From Clostridium sp. KNHs214 (GTDB lineage: Bacteria > Bacillota > Clostridia > Clostridiales > Clostridiaceae), in NCBI RefSeq assembly GCF_000744935.1, contig NZ_JQMW01000009.1:496001-560000 (forward strand): a stretch of DNA of 64,000 bases, read 5' to 3'. Below, in pieces: positions 35,788-44,272 of this stretch; the first letter of the stretch is position 1; each line of letters starts with the position of its first letter. The notes under the pieces are model-generated. The model was given only the letters and a program-made list of their open reading frames with translations. It did no database searches and was not told the DNA's origin. Position numbers and translations under genes: made by a program.

Positions 35788-36994
35788 AAGGGAGCAATTA
35801 CTTTTAAGTGTTTTAGTAGTTTTATGTTTAGGACTTTTATATTATAAATTGATTCTTGCAAAACAAAACAGACAAATCAATGATTTAATGATTAAAAAGG
35901 CTAATTACGAAGAAAAAGTTTCCAAAATAAAAAATAAAATAGCTAGGCAACCTAAAATAAAAAGTGATATAAAAAAGGTCAATTCTAAAATAATGGAAGA
36001 TGTTAGAATGATTTTTCCTGAAATAGAGCAGGAGAGAATAATAATAGCTATAAATAAGCTCTTAAATGATTCAAACTTAACAGGTAATGTAATAAATTTT
36101 ACGGAGTCCAAATTAGTTAATTTGTCAGGAGAAGATAATAAGGATAATAAAAAAAGAAAAGAAGATAAAGCCTTAAATTCTAATGAGTTAACGGGTTTAG
36201 TACAAAAATATAATGAAATTAATGGAGAAGAAAACAATAAAGTAAATAATAAAAAAGCAACTATAGAAAATAAAAAAGGTCCAAGTGGACAAGCAGAAAA
36301 AATGAGTATTAATATAAATTTTAAGGGGAATCATCCATCTTTAATGAATTTTATAAAATCAGTTGAAGGTTTTAGCAAGAAAATAATAATATCTAAAATA
36401 GACATAAATACTTCAGATGGAAATAACTTATCGGGAATTTTAACATTAGATATTTATGGAATTCCTCAATTTAATGTAGATGAATATATTCCATATGATT
36501 TTGATGTGCCTCATGGTAAGAATGATCCTTTTGCGGGGGGAGTAATTGCTAAAGATACTGTAAGTGAGCCTAAAAAAGAAGTGTATGATTTTTTAATGAG
36601 TGTAAGGGCAGAAACCTCTGATTTACCAACGATTATACTAGGAGAAGCAAAGGATAAGAATGAAAAAACCTATGTGTATGGAGATAAAAATGATGTAGAA
36701 CAGGTATCTATGGAGCTTTGGAAAAAATCGGGACAATATTACTATAGATATAAAACCTCAAGAGATAAGTATCCAATGAGTTACGAGGCTGGTTCAAAAT
36801 TAAAACCTCAAGGAAATGAAATAAGTATAAAAGTATATTCAAATCCAAGAAAATCTAATGGCGATATGGCTGGAGTTAACTTTAAGGTTAATAACAAAAC
36901 AAATTTGAATTTAAATATAGTGGTGGAAAATGACGATAGAGTTGCCCCAAGAGTTAACATTATAAAAGAAGGTGGCAATATTAATATAAGATAA
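35774..36994 (+). CDS. pilO: PilO-like protein with long C-terminal extension
   Basis: The first 240 residues fit PilO: cytoplasmic start, one helix (LLLSVLVVLCLGLLYYKLILA), coiled coil and a small alpha/beta domain (SININFKGNHPSLMNFIKSVEGF). The protein then continues for about 160 residues beyond usual PilO length. The extension starts near PHGKNDPFAGGV, which resembles the RDPF-type box at the start of PilP, and contains predicted beta structure. A PilO-PilP-like fusion is possible; Gram-positive bacteria have no outer membrane secretin for PilP to contact, so its partner would differ. The stop codon TAA coincides with the first three bases of a family B repeat stub. Confidence 0.78.
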   Translation: MKISKREQLLLSVLVVLCLGLLYYKLILAKQNRQINDLMIKKANYEEKVSKIKNKIARQPKIKSDIKKVNSKIMEDVRMIFPEIEQERIIIAINKLLNDSNLTGNVINFTESKLVNLSGEDNKDNKKRKEDKALNSNELTGLVQKYNEINGEENNKVNNKKATIENKKGPSGQAEKMSININFKGNHPSLMNFIKSVEGFSKKIIISKIDINTSDGNNLSGILTLDIYGIPQFNVDEYIPYDFDVPHGKNDPFAGGVIAKDTVSEPKKEVYDFLMSVRAETSDLPTIILGEAKDKNEKTYVYGDKNDVEQVSMELWKKSGQYYYRYKTSRDKYPMSYEAGSKLKPQGNEISIKVYSNPRKSNGDMAGVNFKVNNKTNLNLNIVVENDDRVAPRVNIIKEGGNINIR

Positions 36995-37010
36995 GGCACA
37001 TTCAAATAAA
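36992..37010. repeat. Family B repeat stub (19 bp)
   Basis: Nineteen bases are identical to the left end of family B copy 1 at 22790-22808 (TAAGGCACATTC onward). The rest of the element is missing. Its first three bases are the pilO stop codon. Confidence 0.65.
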
Positions 37011-37076
37011 GTTTTTAGTTTTATATGAAGTTTTTTTATAATGATAAAAGGAACAGATAGATTGGGGAGATTATAC

Positions 37077-37886
37077 ATGAAAAGGGCAATGAAAAAGAAA
37101 AGTGGACTTACATTAATTGAAGTAATTATAAGTTTAGCCATACTAGGCATAATAATTACCCCCTTTTTATCCATGGGATTATCTACTGTAAATTTAGGTG
37201 AAAAATCTAAAGAAAAACAGCAAGCTTTGATTATAGCGCAAGAGTATATGGAAAAGATAAAATCTCCAGAATTTAAAATCAGCAAATTGGATGCTGAAGA
37301 AGCCTCAGAGGGTATTTCAAAGGAAGTAACAAGAGGTGGCAAAAAATATTTAGTTAAATATAAAATAGAATCCTTAAAACAAGAGGAAAAGATAGAAAAG
37401 GTTAAATTTCAATATATATTGGAAATAGAAGATGGCGTAAAAGTTTATAAAAAAAGTGGAGAAGAAAAAACTTTATTGAATGAAATAGGAAGTTTATTTG
37501 ATGAATCTGAGAAATTAGTTATACAGAAAAAAAACGATGGAATTATTTTTGAGATAGATACAAATGAGGGCAGAGATAATACAATTAAAGTGGAAGATAA
37601 TATTAATGATTTACAAGTTTTAAATATAGGGTTATATAATACTAGTGATAATAAAATTAATTTGGATATAAAAAATTACCAAGGTGAACTGAATTTATAT
37701 ATGGATTCACAGGAATTTTATAATATAAATAGTAGCTTAGGAAAGATAAATTATATTTCTAATTACAATGAAAATGGTGAAGAGACTTATGGAAATTTAT
37801 TTAAGGTGAACATAACTGTAAGTAAAAAGAATTTTAAAGGTAATGAAGAAATTCTTCAAACATTAGAAGGATACAAAAGGTATTGA
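37077..37886 (+). CDS. Minor pilin / pseudopilin (PilV-like)
   Basis: The 269-residue prepilin has a short basic leader and the cleavage site KKSG before LTLIEVIISLAILGIIITPFL, with Glu5. After the helix the segment QQALIIAQEYMEKIKS is typical for PilV/GspI-type minor pilins. The globular part is larger than usual (about 230 residues) and rich in Asn, Asp and Lys. The start at 37077 follows GGGGAGA. It would help prime pilus assembly or modify the tip. Confidence 0.85.
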   Translation: MKRAMKKKSGLTLIEVIISLAILGIIITPFLSMGLSTVNLGEKSKEKQQALIIAQEYMEKIKSPEFKISKLDAEEASEGISKEVTRGGKKYLVKYKIESLKQEEKIEKVKFQYILEIEDGVKVYKKSGEEKTLLNEIGSLFDESEKLVIQKKNDGIIFEIDTNEGRDNTIKVEDNINDLQVLNIGLYNTSDNKINLDIKNYQGELNLYMDSQEFYNINSSLGKINYISNYNENGEETYGNLFKVNITVSKKNFKGNEEILQTLEGYKRY

Positions 37887-37899
37887 TGGAGGTGAACAT

Positions 37900-39963
37900 A
37901 TGTTAAAAAAGAAAAAGGGCTCTACTCTGTACATGGTGCTAATAATAATGTCCATACTTTTTGTATTTGGTACGGCTATGTTCACATTAGCACTATCCAC
38001 TAATAATACCAGGTATTTAAAAAGTGATATTAAGGGAAATCTTTATGGAGCAGAATCAGGATTGGATATAGCTTATAGTATAGTAAATGAACATGTAAAA
38101 AGGGCTGTAAAAGAAGCAAATGACCAAGTAGAAAAATATATGCAGAATTTTATTGAAAAGGAATTGATTAAAGCAAAGGAGGAAGGCTCAAGCCCTTATA
38201 TAAATAAGGATTTTAGTTTAAATACAGGAGAATTATTTAAAGAGCAAGATAGGGTATTTAAAGAAAAATATAAAATGGCGTTATTAAAAGAAAATACTTC
38301 AGGAGATAAGAAGGGGAAAATATCCCTATTAGAAGATTTAGAGGATGCAGAAGAGTATAAAGCTATTATAGGAAAAACCAAAAAAGAACAGGATATACCT
38401 GTGGTTACAGTAGAAAATAAAGATGAAATAGAAACACATATAGATGATTTTTTAAATGATAGTTTAAAAAACAGTTTAGATTTAAATCTCCAATCAGATT
38501 TTAATCATAAGGGTATCGTAAAAGCTGTAAGTTGTAATTTTACTATAGGTATACCTAAATACAGTGGAAGTAAAATAGGTTCTAACACTGTTAAAATTCA
38601 AAATAATGCTGTATGGTCAAAGGCAATAAATGTGGAGGAAAATATGAATGTTAAGGCTCCAGCCATCCTAGCAGGGGATGTTTATGTAGGAAAGAATTTA
38701 GAAATTAAAGAAAATGGGAAATTGAATACACAAGGTAAATTAAGCGCCTTTGAGGATTTTATTATAAATAATTCTTCTAAAAATAATGTGTCGGGCAATA
38801 TATATGGTAGAAATGTGATATTGAATAAAAATGTTTATGGAGCTGAGCTGAATGTTACTAAAAATGAAAAATTTAATGGTAGTGTATATACAAAGGATGA
38901 TCTAGAAATTAATGGGGAAAGCTGTAAGGCATTTATAGAAGGAGATTATTATGGACTAGAAGATGGCCAAAATGCTGATACACCGGATAGTTCTAGTTCT
39001 ATTATAATCAATTCAGAGGATATAAGAGATGGGAAAGAAAATGATGTGAGACTTAACGTAGGGGGAACAGCATATATTTTAGGAACATCTTATATTAAAA
39101 CTTCTCCCATATATCAAACAGGTGAGTCTCTATCTATAAAGGGAAATTATTTAGCATATACATATCCTCTTAAGGATGCATACACATCTAATGAAAATAG
39201 AAACTTAAAAGATGTGCAGTTTAAGTACTATAATCCATTGGCATTGGCAGATAGTTTTATGGATGGAAATAAATTAACTTCTAAGGATAAAAGTGAGTAT
39301 TTTCAGAAATACCATAATCAGTATAAAGGCAAAGATGAATATAAAGAAAGCCAATCTATTCTTAATAAGGTTAAGCTTGGAGGATATTTCACTGCAGGGG
39401 CAGTAGTTTCTAATGGAGAGGTTGGAGCAGGAAGCTATAATGTTTCTGGGGAAGAGAAGGTTATAGAGGCTAAAAAAGCATATATAACTGAAGTGCTTAA
39501 TATGGGTCAGGAACTAAAGGATTATAATGATGTAACCATTCAGAGTGAGAGGTTGAAAAACTTATATTATTATAAGGAAAATTTTAAGTCAATGGACAAG
39601 CGCTATAAGGATGGCAGCAGAATATTAGTAGTTCAAGGGGATTATTCTTTGTCTAAAGATAAAGATTTTAAAAAAGGAATACTTATTGTTAAGGGAGACT
39701 TAAATATTGATGAGGATATAGAGTTTACAGGAACTATAATAGTTACAGGAAACTTAAATCTATCGCAGAAGTGTAAGATAACTTATAATGAAGCTTTAGT
39801 AAAAAAGCTTATAGCGGATAATTATAATGAGTTTAAAAATATGTTTCCTGAAGAGGAAAATGCTGAATATTTTTATGTGAATATAAATCCTACATGGAAC
39901 AAGGAAAATGTATTTATTAGAGAAAAAATAATAAAGGTTTCAAAGTGGAAGATACTTAAATAG
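37900..39963 (+). CDS. Large PilX/PilK-like pilus protein with beta-helix-type domain
   Basis: The 687-residue protein has an N terminus KKKKGSTLYMVLIIMSILFVFGTAMF, a prepilin-like hydrophobic start in which the usual Glu5 is absent (GSTLYM). It thus resembles PilX/GspK-type proteins that act at the pilus tip. After an alpha-helical region (residues 60-180), residues about 250-420 are built from short repeated strands with Gly and Asn turns (GDVYVGKNLEIKENGKL, GNIYGRNVILNKNVYG), like bactofilin-type or other beta-helix proteins. A second such block lies near residues 565-620 (VVQGDYSLSKD, ILIVKGDLNIDED, IIVTGNLNLSQ). GGAGGTG precedes the ATG, 14 bases after the PilV-like gene. Confidence 0.75.
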   Translation: MLKKKKGSTLYMVLIIMSILFVFGTAMFTLALSTNNTRYLKSDIKGNLYGAESGLDIAYSIVNEHVKRAVKEANDQVEKYMQNFIEKELIKAKEEGSSPYINKDFSLNTGELFKEQDRVFKEKYKMALLKENTSGDKKGKISLLEDLEDAEEYKAIIGKTKKEQDIPVVTVENKDEIETHIDDFLNDSLKNSLDLNLQSDFNHKGIVKAVSCNFTIGIPKYSGSKIGSNTVKIQNNAVWSKAINVEENMNVKAPAILAGDVYVGKNLEIKENGKLNTQGKLSAFEDFIINNSSKNNVSGNIYGRNVILNKNVYGAELNVTKNEKFNGSVYTKDDLEINGESCKAFIEGDYYGLEDGQNADTPDSSSSIIINSEDIRDGKENDVRLNVGGTAYILGTSYIKTSPIYQTGESLSIKGNYLAYTYPLKDAYTSNENRNLKDVQFKYYNPLALADSFMDGNKLTSKDKSEYFQKYHNQYKGKDEYKESQSILNKVKLGGYFTAGAVVSNGEVGAGSYNVSGEEKVIEAKKAYITEVLNMGQELKDYNDVTIQSERLKNLYYYKENFKSMDKRYKDGSRILVVQGDYSLSKDKDFKKGILIVKGDLNIDEDIEFTGTIIVTGNLNLSQKCKITYNEALVKKLIADNYNEFKNMFPEEENAEYFYVNINPTWNKENVFIREKIIKVSKWKILK

Positions 39964-39978
39964 AAATTAGGTGTTTAT

Positions 39979-40527
39979 ATGAAGAAAAAGGGTTTTACTC
40001 TTATAGAAACTTTAATAACCACTGCTATATTTATAATAGTCCTTTCAATTTTGTACACTTTCTTCAATACAAATTATAAAAGTTACAGCAGCACAGAAGC
40101 GGAAATAAATTTGCAAGAAGAAGGAGATAAGGCTATAGAAAAAATAACGGAAAAAGCTATGCAATGTAGTAAGGTATTGCAGGTGGTTGATGAAAATGAT
40201 GTAACTGTATATTCTTATGATGATGAAAGTAGTGAAGAAGAAAATAATTATGATATTTCAATTAAAAGCATAAAAATAGATAATGTATTTGAAGAAAATA
40301 AATATTATAAATTTTATCTAAAGGAAAATAAATTATACATGAGTACTGATGATGCACATACTGGGATTTTAATAGCAGAAGATGTAGAAAAACTCCTAAT
40401 AAAACCAGCAGGAAATGAGGGCTATTTTCAAGGAACTAAAGGTATGTATGTTAAATTTCAGCTAGCTGCAGGAAGAGGGAACGATTTAAAAAAGGTAGTG
40501 GAAACAGAAATATATTTTAGAAACTAA
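39979..40527 (+). CDS. Minor pilin / pseudopilin (PilW-like)
   Basis: A 182-residue prepilin with leader MKKKG and mature start FTLIETLITTAIFIIVLSILY, with Glu5. The sequence after the helix (INLQEEGDKAIEKITEKAM) is typical for PilW/GspJ-type minor pilins. The gene follows the PilX-like gene by 15 bases and precedes the vWA gene by 25. With the other two minor pilins it probably forms the initiating tip complex that presents the vWA protein. Confidence 0.88.
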   Translation: MKKKGFTLIETLITTAIFIIVLSILYTFFNTNYKSYSSTEAEINLQEEGDKAIEKITEKAMQCSKVLQVVDENDVTVYSYDDESSEEENNYDISIKSIKIDNVFEENKYYKFYLKENKLYMSTDDAHTGILIAEDVEKLLIKPAGNEGYFQGTKGMYVKFQLAAGRGNDLKKVVETEIYFRN

Positions 40528-40552
40528 AATTAAAAGGAAGGGAGTGAAGATT

Positions 40553-43180
40553 TTGAAAAAAAGATTATTTGCTCTATTTGCTTTAATATTATTTACTTTA
40601 AGTTTGTTTTTACCTTCTCATGAAGTTTTTTCAAAAGGTAATGGTAAAGGTTCCTATGGGGAAGAATTAACTAGTAAATTAAATTATGATAAAAAAGCAG
40701 AAGCTTTACAAGGAACCAATCCACAAGAATTTAAGGTAACTGTTACATTGAATTTGGAAAAAAACAATAATAAAACTAAATTTCAAGATTTTATATTTGA
40801 AGATAAAATAAATTATGAGTATTTTGAAATAGTTCCTAAAACTTTAGCCATTGAATATCCTAATGACTCATCTAAGGGGGAAATAAGTTTTGACCATGAG
40901 ACTAATATGGTAATAGGTGATTTTAGGAAACTTCAAAACAACTTTCAAAAAATAACAATTGTTTATAATATAAGATTAAAGGATGGTTTGATTATAAAGG
41001 AAGAGCAAGAAGTACCTGCAAGTAAAGATACGAAGTTAACTTGTAATGTAAAAGATGGAGGAAATACAGAAAGAATAACTATAGATTTAGATTGTTCACT
41101 GAAAATACAAATAAAAGATAACACACTTAAAGATTTATTAACTTTAACGCAAAAAAGTGAAAAGAAAGAGTATAAATTAAATGAAGAATTTAATTTAAAT
41201 TATTCTATAATCCCAAGAAAAATAAAAAGTAGCGAGGTAAGTGGTTTAGTTTCAAAACCTAAGGATGTGGTTTTGATGGTGGATACTTCTGGAAGTATGG
41301 ATTGGGATTTATATGGAAATGAAATCAATATAGATTGGTATGGAAATAAAATGAGTAAAATTAAGAATATAAGAGATTTCAAAAGTTTTTTAGAAAAAAA
41401 TAATTATGGTGATAGTGAGGCAAAACAAGTTTTAGAGGATATTAGATTTTTAGAAGAAAAGGATATAAGGTTTGCTAATGATAGAGAGGTAGTTGATAAC
41501 TTTAATCTTTTGAATAATCCCAATAAATATTCATGGTGGTATAAGCAATGGTATTACAGATGGGTTAGAACTGATGAGCAAATAATAAAAATAATAGAAA
41601 AAATTCAAAATTACTATAAAAAATTTAATTTTGATAAATCTAGATTGGATATAGTTAAAGAAGCATTATATAAATTTCTAGACAGTTTTAAGGATAAATC
41701 CTATAGTGAAGGAGTAAACATAGTACTAAACAATTTTTCTTCGGATATTAATAGAAAATATCCAACTATAGAATTAGGTTTAGATAAAAGTATTAATAAT
41801 AGTATTATCGAGAAGGCAAAAAAATGGATAAGTAGTTTAACGCCAATGGAAAGTACTAATATTGGTGCTGCTTTAGAAGAAGGACAAGATATATTAAAAA
41901 GTTATCAAAAAGATGATTCAAAAACCCACGAACAGTATTTAGTTATGCTTACAGATGGAGTGCCGGAGGCAAATGAATATCTAGAAACTGCAGCTTGGAG
42001 AGAAAATGGTAATTCAGCAAAATACACAAATAATAGAATATTATCAGAAGCTAAAGATTATGCTATTACTGCAGCTAATAATATAGCTAAGAATTCACCA
42101 AATATAAATAATTATTTATTAGGGTTTTCCAAGGATTCACCTTTAGAACAACTACAAAGCATTGCATCTGAGTATGGTTACTATAATTTGGATAATATAA
42201 CAAGGAATATAACTGGTAATAATAGAGATAAAATTTTAAAATCAGTAAATAAAGAGTTTGCAAAATATAAAAAGAAAAATGGTGAGTTACCTAATTTTAA
42301 TATAAAACAAGCTTTAAAGGCAGAGGATATAAAAGATGTTTATTCTAAAATAGCAGAAGATATAAATGCAGATTTGACTCTTAAAAATTTAAGATTTGAA
42401 TTCCAATTACCACCTGGATTAGAGCCAGTGGAAATTCCTAAGGGATTTCAGTACCAAGATGGTAAAATAATAGGAAGCTTGAATAATGTAAAGTACAGTT
42501 TAAAAAATGGACAATATGTGGCAGAAAAAATAGATTTTAATATTAAAGTAAAAGGAATAGCTTCAGGAAAAATAGATTTGAAAAACAAATCAAAATTAAT
42601 TTATAAGGATGTATATGATGAGGGTAAAGAGGAGTTTTTTCAAGGTTTAAATAGTGTGGAAATAAAATCTTATAGCAGTGTGATTTCCATAATAAATCAC
42701 GGCTTATTTCTAAAAAACACAGGTATCGGGGAAAGCTCAGGTGTAGCAGTGGCAAATAAAATAAAGTCTAATTTTGGAGTTAAAATAGAATCTAATGTAT
42801 ATGAAGTCTTTTCTATGGATATAGTTGTAAATAGCGATGAAAGTAATTTGAACAATGGGGAACAAATATTAGTAGATAAAAAAGATATATTTATTTACGG
42901 AATAGAAAATGAAATTCTAAAGGAAACACCACTAGAAAATATATTAAATAATTGCGCAGGGCTAAAAGTTGAAAAACATGGACAAAAAACCATAATAACT
43001 TTTACAAACTTGAAACTTCAGCCAGGAGAATACATTATGTCCTATAAAGTATGCCCTAAACTAAAAAATTCATCTAATAATGTAACTATGATAAATGATG
43101 CTGTTTGTACTATAGATAATAATCAAAAGCTAAATAAGCCACTAAATATAACTATACAACCATTACCAGATTTAGACTAA
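40553..43180 (+). CDS. Secreted von Willebrand factor A-domain protein in the pilus operon (putative tip adhesin)
   Basis: An 875-residue exported protein. The signal peptide is KKRLFALFALILFTLSLFLP followed by a likely cleavage near EVFS. A vWA domain begins near residue 238 with the metal-ion MIDAS motif DTSGSMD, followed by the second MIDAS Thr in MESTNIGAALEEG and Asp in MLTDGVPEAN. The domain has a large insertion between the first two motifs. C-terminal beta-rich domains follow, with no LPXTG, membrane anchor or prepilin leader. TTG 40553 is preferred because AAGGAAGGGAG lies about 9 bases before it; a GTG at 40544 overlaps that site. By position it is an analogue of PilY1 or of the vWA tip pilins of streptococcal type IV pili. 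Confidence 0.85.
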   Translation: MKKRLFALFALILFTLSLFLPSHEVFSKGNGKGSYGEELTSKLNYDKKAEALQGTNPQEFKVTVTLNLEKNNNKTKFQDFIFEDKINYEYFEIVPKTLAIEYPNDSSKGEISFDHETNMVIGDFRKLQNNFQKITIVYNIRLKDGLIIKEEQEVPASKDTKLTCNVKDGGNTERITIDLDCSLKIQIKDNTLKDLLTLTQKSEKKEYKLNEEFNLNYSIIPRKIKSSEVSGLVSKPKDVVLMVDTSGSMDWDLYGNEINIDWYGNKMSKIKNIRDFKSFLEKNNYGDSEAKQVLEDIRFLEEKDIRFANDREVVDNFNLLNNPNKYSWWYKQWYYRWVRTDEQIIKIIEKIQNYYKKFNFDKSRLDIVKEALYKFLDSFKDKSYSEGVNIVLNNFSSDINRKYPTIELGLDKSINNSIIEKAKKWISSLTPMESTNIGAALEEGQDILKSYQKDDSKTHEQYLVMLTDGVPEANEYLETAAWRENGNSAKYTNNRILSEAKDYAITAANNIAKNSPNINNYLLGFSKDSPLEQLQSIASEYGYYNLDNITRNITGNNRDKILKSVNKEFAKYKKKNGELPNFNIKQALKAEDIKDVYSKIAEDINADLTLKNLRFEFQLPPGLEPVEIPKGFQYQDGKIIGSLNNVKYSLKNGQYVAEKIDFNIKVKGIASGKIDLKNKSKLIYKDVYDEGKEEFFQGLNSVEIKSYSSVISIINHGLFLKNTGIGESSGVAVANKIKSNFGVKIESNVYEVFSMDIVVNSDESNLNNGEQILVDKKDIFIYGIENEILKETPLENILNNCAGLKVEKHGQKTIITFTNLKLQPGEYIMSYKVCPKLKNSSNNVTMINDAVCTIDNNQKLNKPLNITIQPLPDLD

Positions 43181-43222
43181 ATATATAATATCCTATGGGA
43201 TAATCCTATAGGATATTATATA
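43181..43222 (+). other. AT-rich palindrome after the vWA gene
   Basis: ATATATAATATCCTAT and ATAGGATATTATATAT form a near-perfect stem around GGATAATC. No T-run follows; it may be a weak terminator or part of the adjacent family A insertion site. Confidence 0.4.
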
Positions 43223-43226
43223 TTAT

Positions 43227-43263
43227 GATAATTCCACCGCATTGTACCTTTTGTGGTTTAATC
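43227..43263. mobile_element. Family A element, minimal 37-bp copy
   Basis: Only one outer arm remains, matching the right end of the full copies (ATTGTACCTTTTGTGG to TTTAATC). The flanks are the exact 7-bp direct repeat ATATTAT (43220-43226 and 43264-43270). The retention of the target duplication around so short a remnant suggests precise internal deletion. Confidence 0.7.
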
Positions 43264-43377
43264 ATATTATAAATAAGCATAAAATTCATTTCATGGCTTT
43301 TACATGAAATATTTTAATTGTATTTATATGTGATAACCACTGATAAGTTTATGGATAAGTTATTGGAGGACGGATTA

Positions 43378-44148
43378 ATGAACTATATTTTAATTTTCAT
43401 TTTAGGCTTATTGTTTGGAAGCTTTTTTAATGTTTGCATATATAGAATTCCTATAGAAGAATCTATTGCATTTCCACCTTCTCATTGTACTAATTGTGGT
43501 AATAAACTTAAGCCTTTCGATTTAGTACCAGTGATAAGTTATTTATTTTTGAAGGGCAGATGTCGATACTGCAGGGAAAAGATATCTATAAGGTATCCTA
43601 TGATTGAATTATTTACCGCATTAATATGGCTTAGTATATATGTGGTTTATGGATACTCTATTTTGACCATTAAATATATATTTTTATTTAGTTGTATTTT
43701 AATTATTGGCATGATAGATTATGATACTCAGGAAGTTTATTTTTCCAATTCTCTAGTTGGCATATTAGGTGGAATTATATTTATTATTATAGAGATTTTT
43801 ATGTATAAAGCTATAACCATACCTTATGGATATATTTTAAAGGATTATATTTTGGGAGGGTTAATTCCAGCTGCAATAATTGCAATAATAGCTTTCTTAA
43901 CTAAGGGTATGGGCTGGGGTGATGTGGAGATAATGTTCATGTGTGGCTTATTTTTAGGTATAAAGAAATCCTTATTATTAATGGTTCTTTCCTTTATAGT
44001 AGGCGGTGCAATAGGAGCTATATTGTTAGTCACTAAAAAGAAAGGGAGAAAAGATCCAGTGGCTTTTGTACCATTTATAGCAGTGGCAGCGGTGATAGTT
44101 ATGCTTTGGGGAGAGAAATTAATAAATTGGTATTTTTTAGTTTGCTAG
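43378..44148 (+). CDS. pilD: Prepilin peptidase / N-methyltransferase PilD
   Basis: A 256-residue polytopic aspartic protease that cleaves prepilins after Gly and methylates the new N terminus. The N-terminal methyltransferase part shows GSFFNVCIYRIP, and the two CxxC pairs CTNCG and CRYCR that bind zinc. The catalytic aspartates are in GMIDYDTQEV and in the GxGD-type site GMGWGDVE. Eight hydrophobic helices are visible. ATG 43378 has GGAGG upstream, while upstream in-frame starts have no site. It is the last gene of the pilus operon and processes the four prepilin-type proteins encoded upstream. Confidence 0.95.
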   Translation: MNYILIFILGLLFGSFFNVCIYRIPIEESIAFPPSHCTNCGNKLKPFDLVPVISYLFLKGRCRYCREKISIRYPMIELFTALIWLSIYVVYGYSILTIKYIFLFSCILIIGMIDYDTQEVYFSNSLVGILGGIIFIIIEIFMYKAITIPYGYILKDYILGGLIPAAIIAIIAFLTKGMGWGDVEIMFMCGLFLGIKKSLLLMVLSFIVGGAIGAILLVTKKKGRKDPVAFVPFIAVAAVIVMLWGEKLINWYFLVC

Positions 44149-44170
44149 TGTGCTAAGGAATAAAAAAAGG

Positions 44171-44264
44171 GGCTGTCGCATTAAATAATTCACATGCAAT
44201 ATATTGTTCTGCAAGTTTAAAGTTAACACAATATATCGTAGGATTTAGTCTTAGTGCAACAGCC
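44171..44264. terminator. Long bidirectional hairpin between pilD and gltX
   Basis: GGCTGTCGCATTAA (44171-44184) pairs with TTAGTGCAACAGCC (44251-44264), with an inner pair CAATATATTGT / ACAATATAT. T-runs follow on both strands (ATATTTTTTT on plus, CCTTTTTTTA on minus). It could also be a decayed IS or MITE end. Confidence 0.65.
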
Positions 44265-44272
44265 ATATTTTT

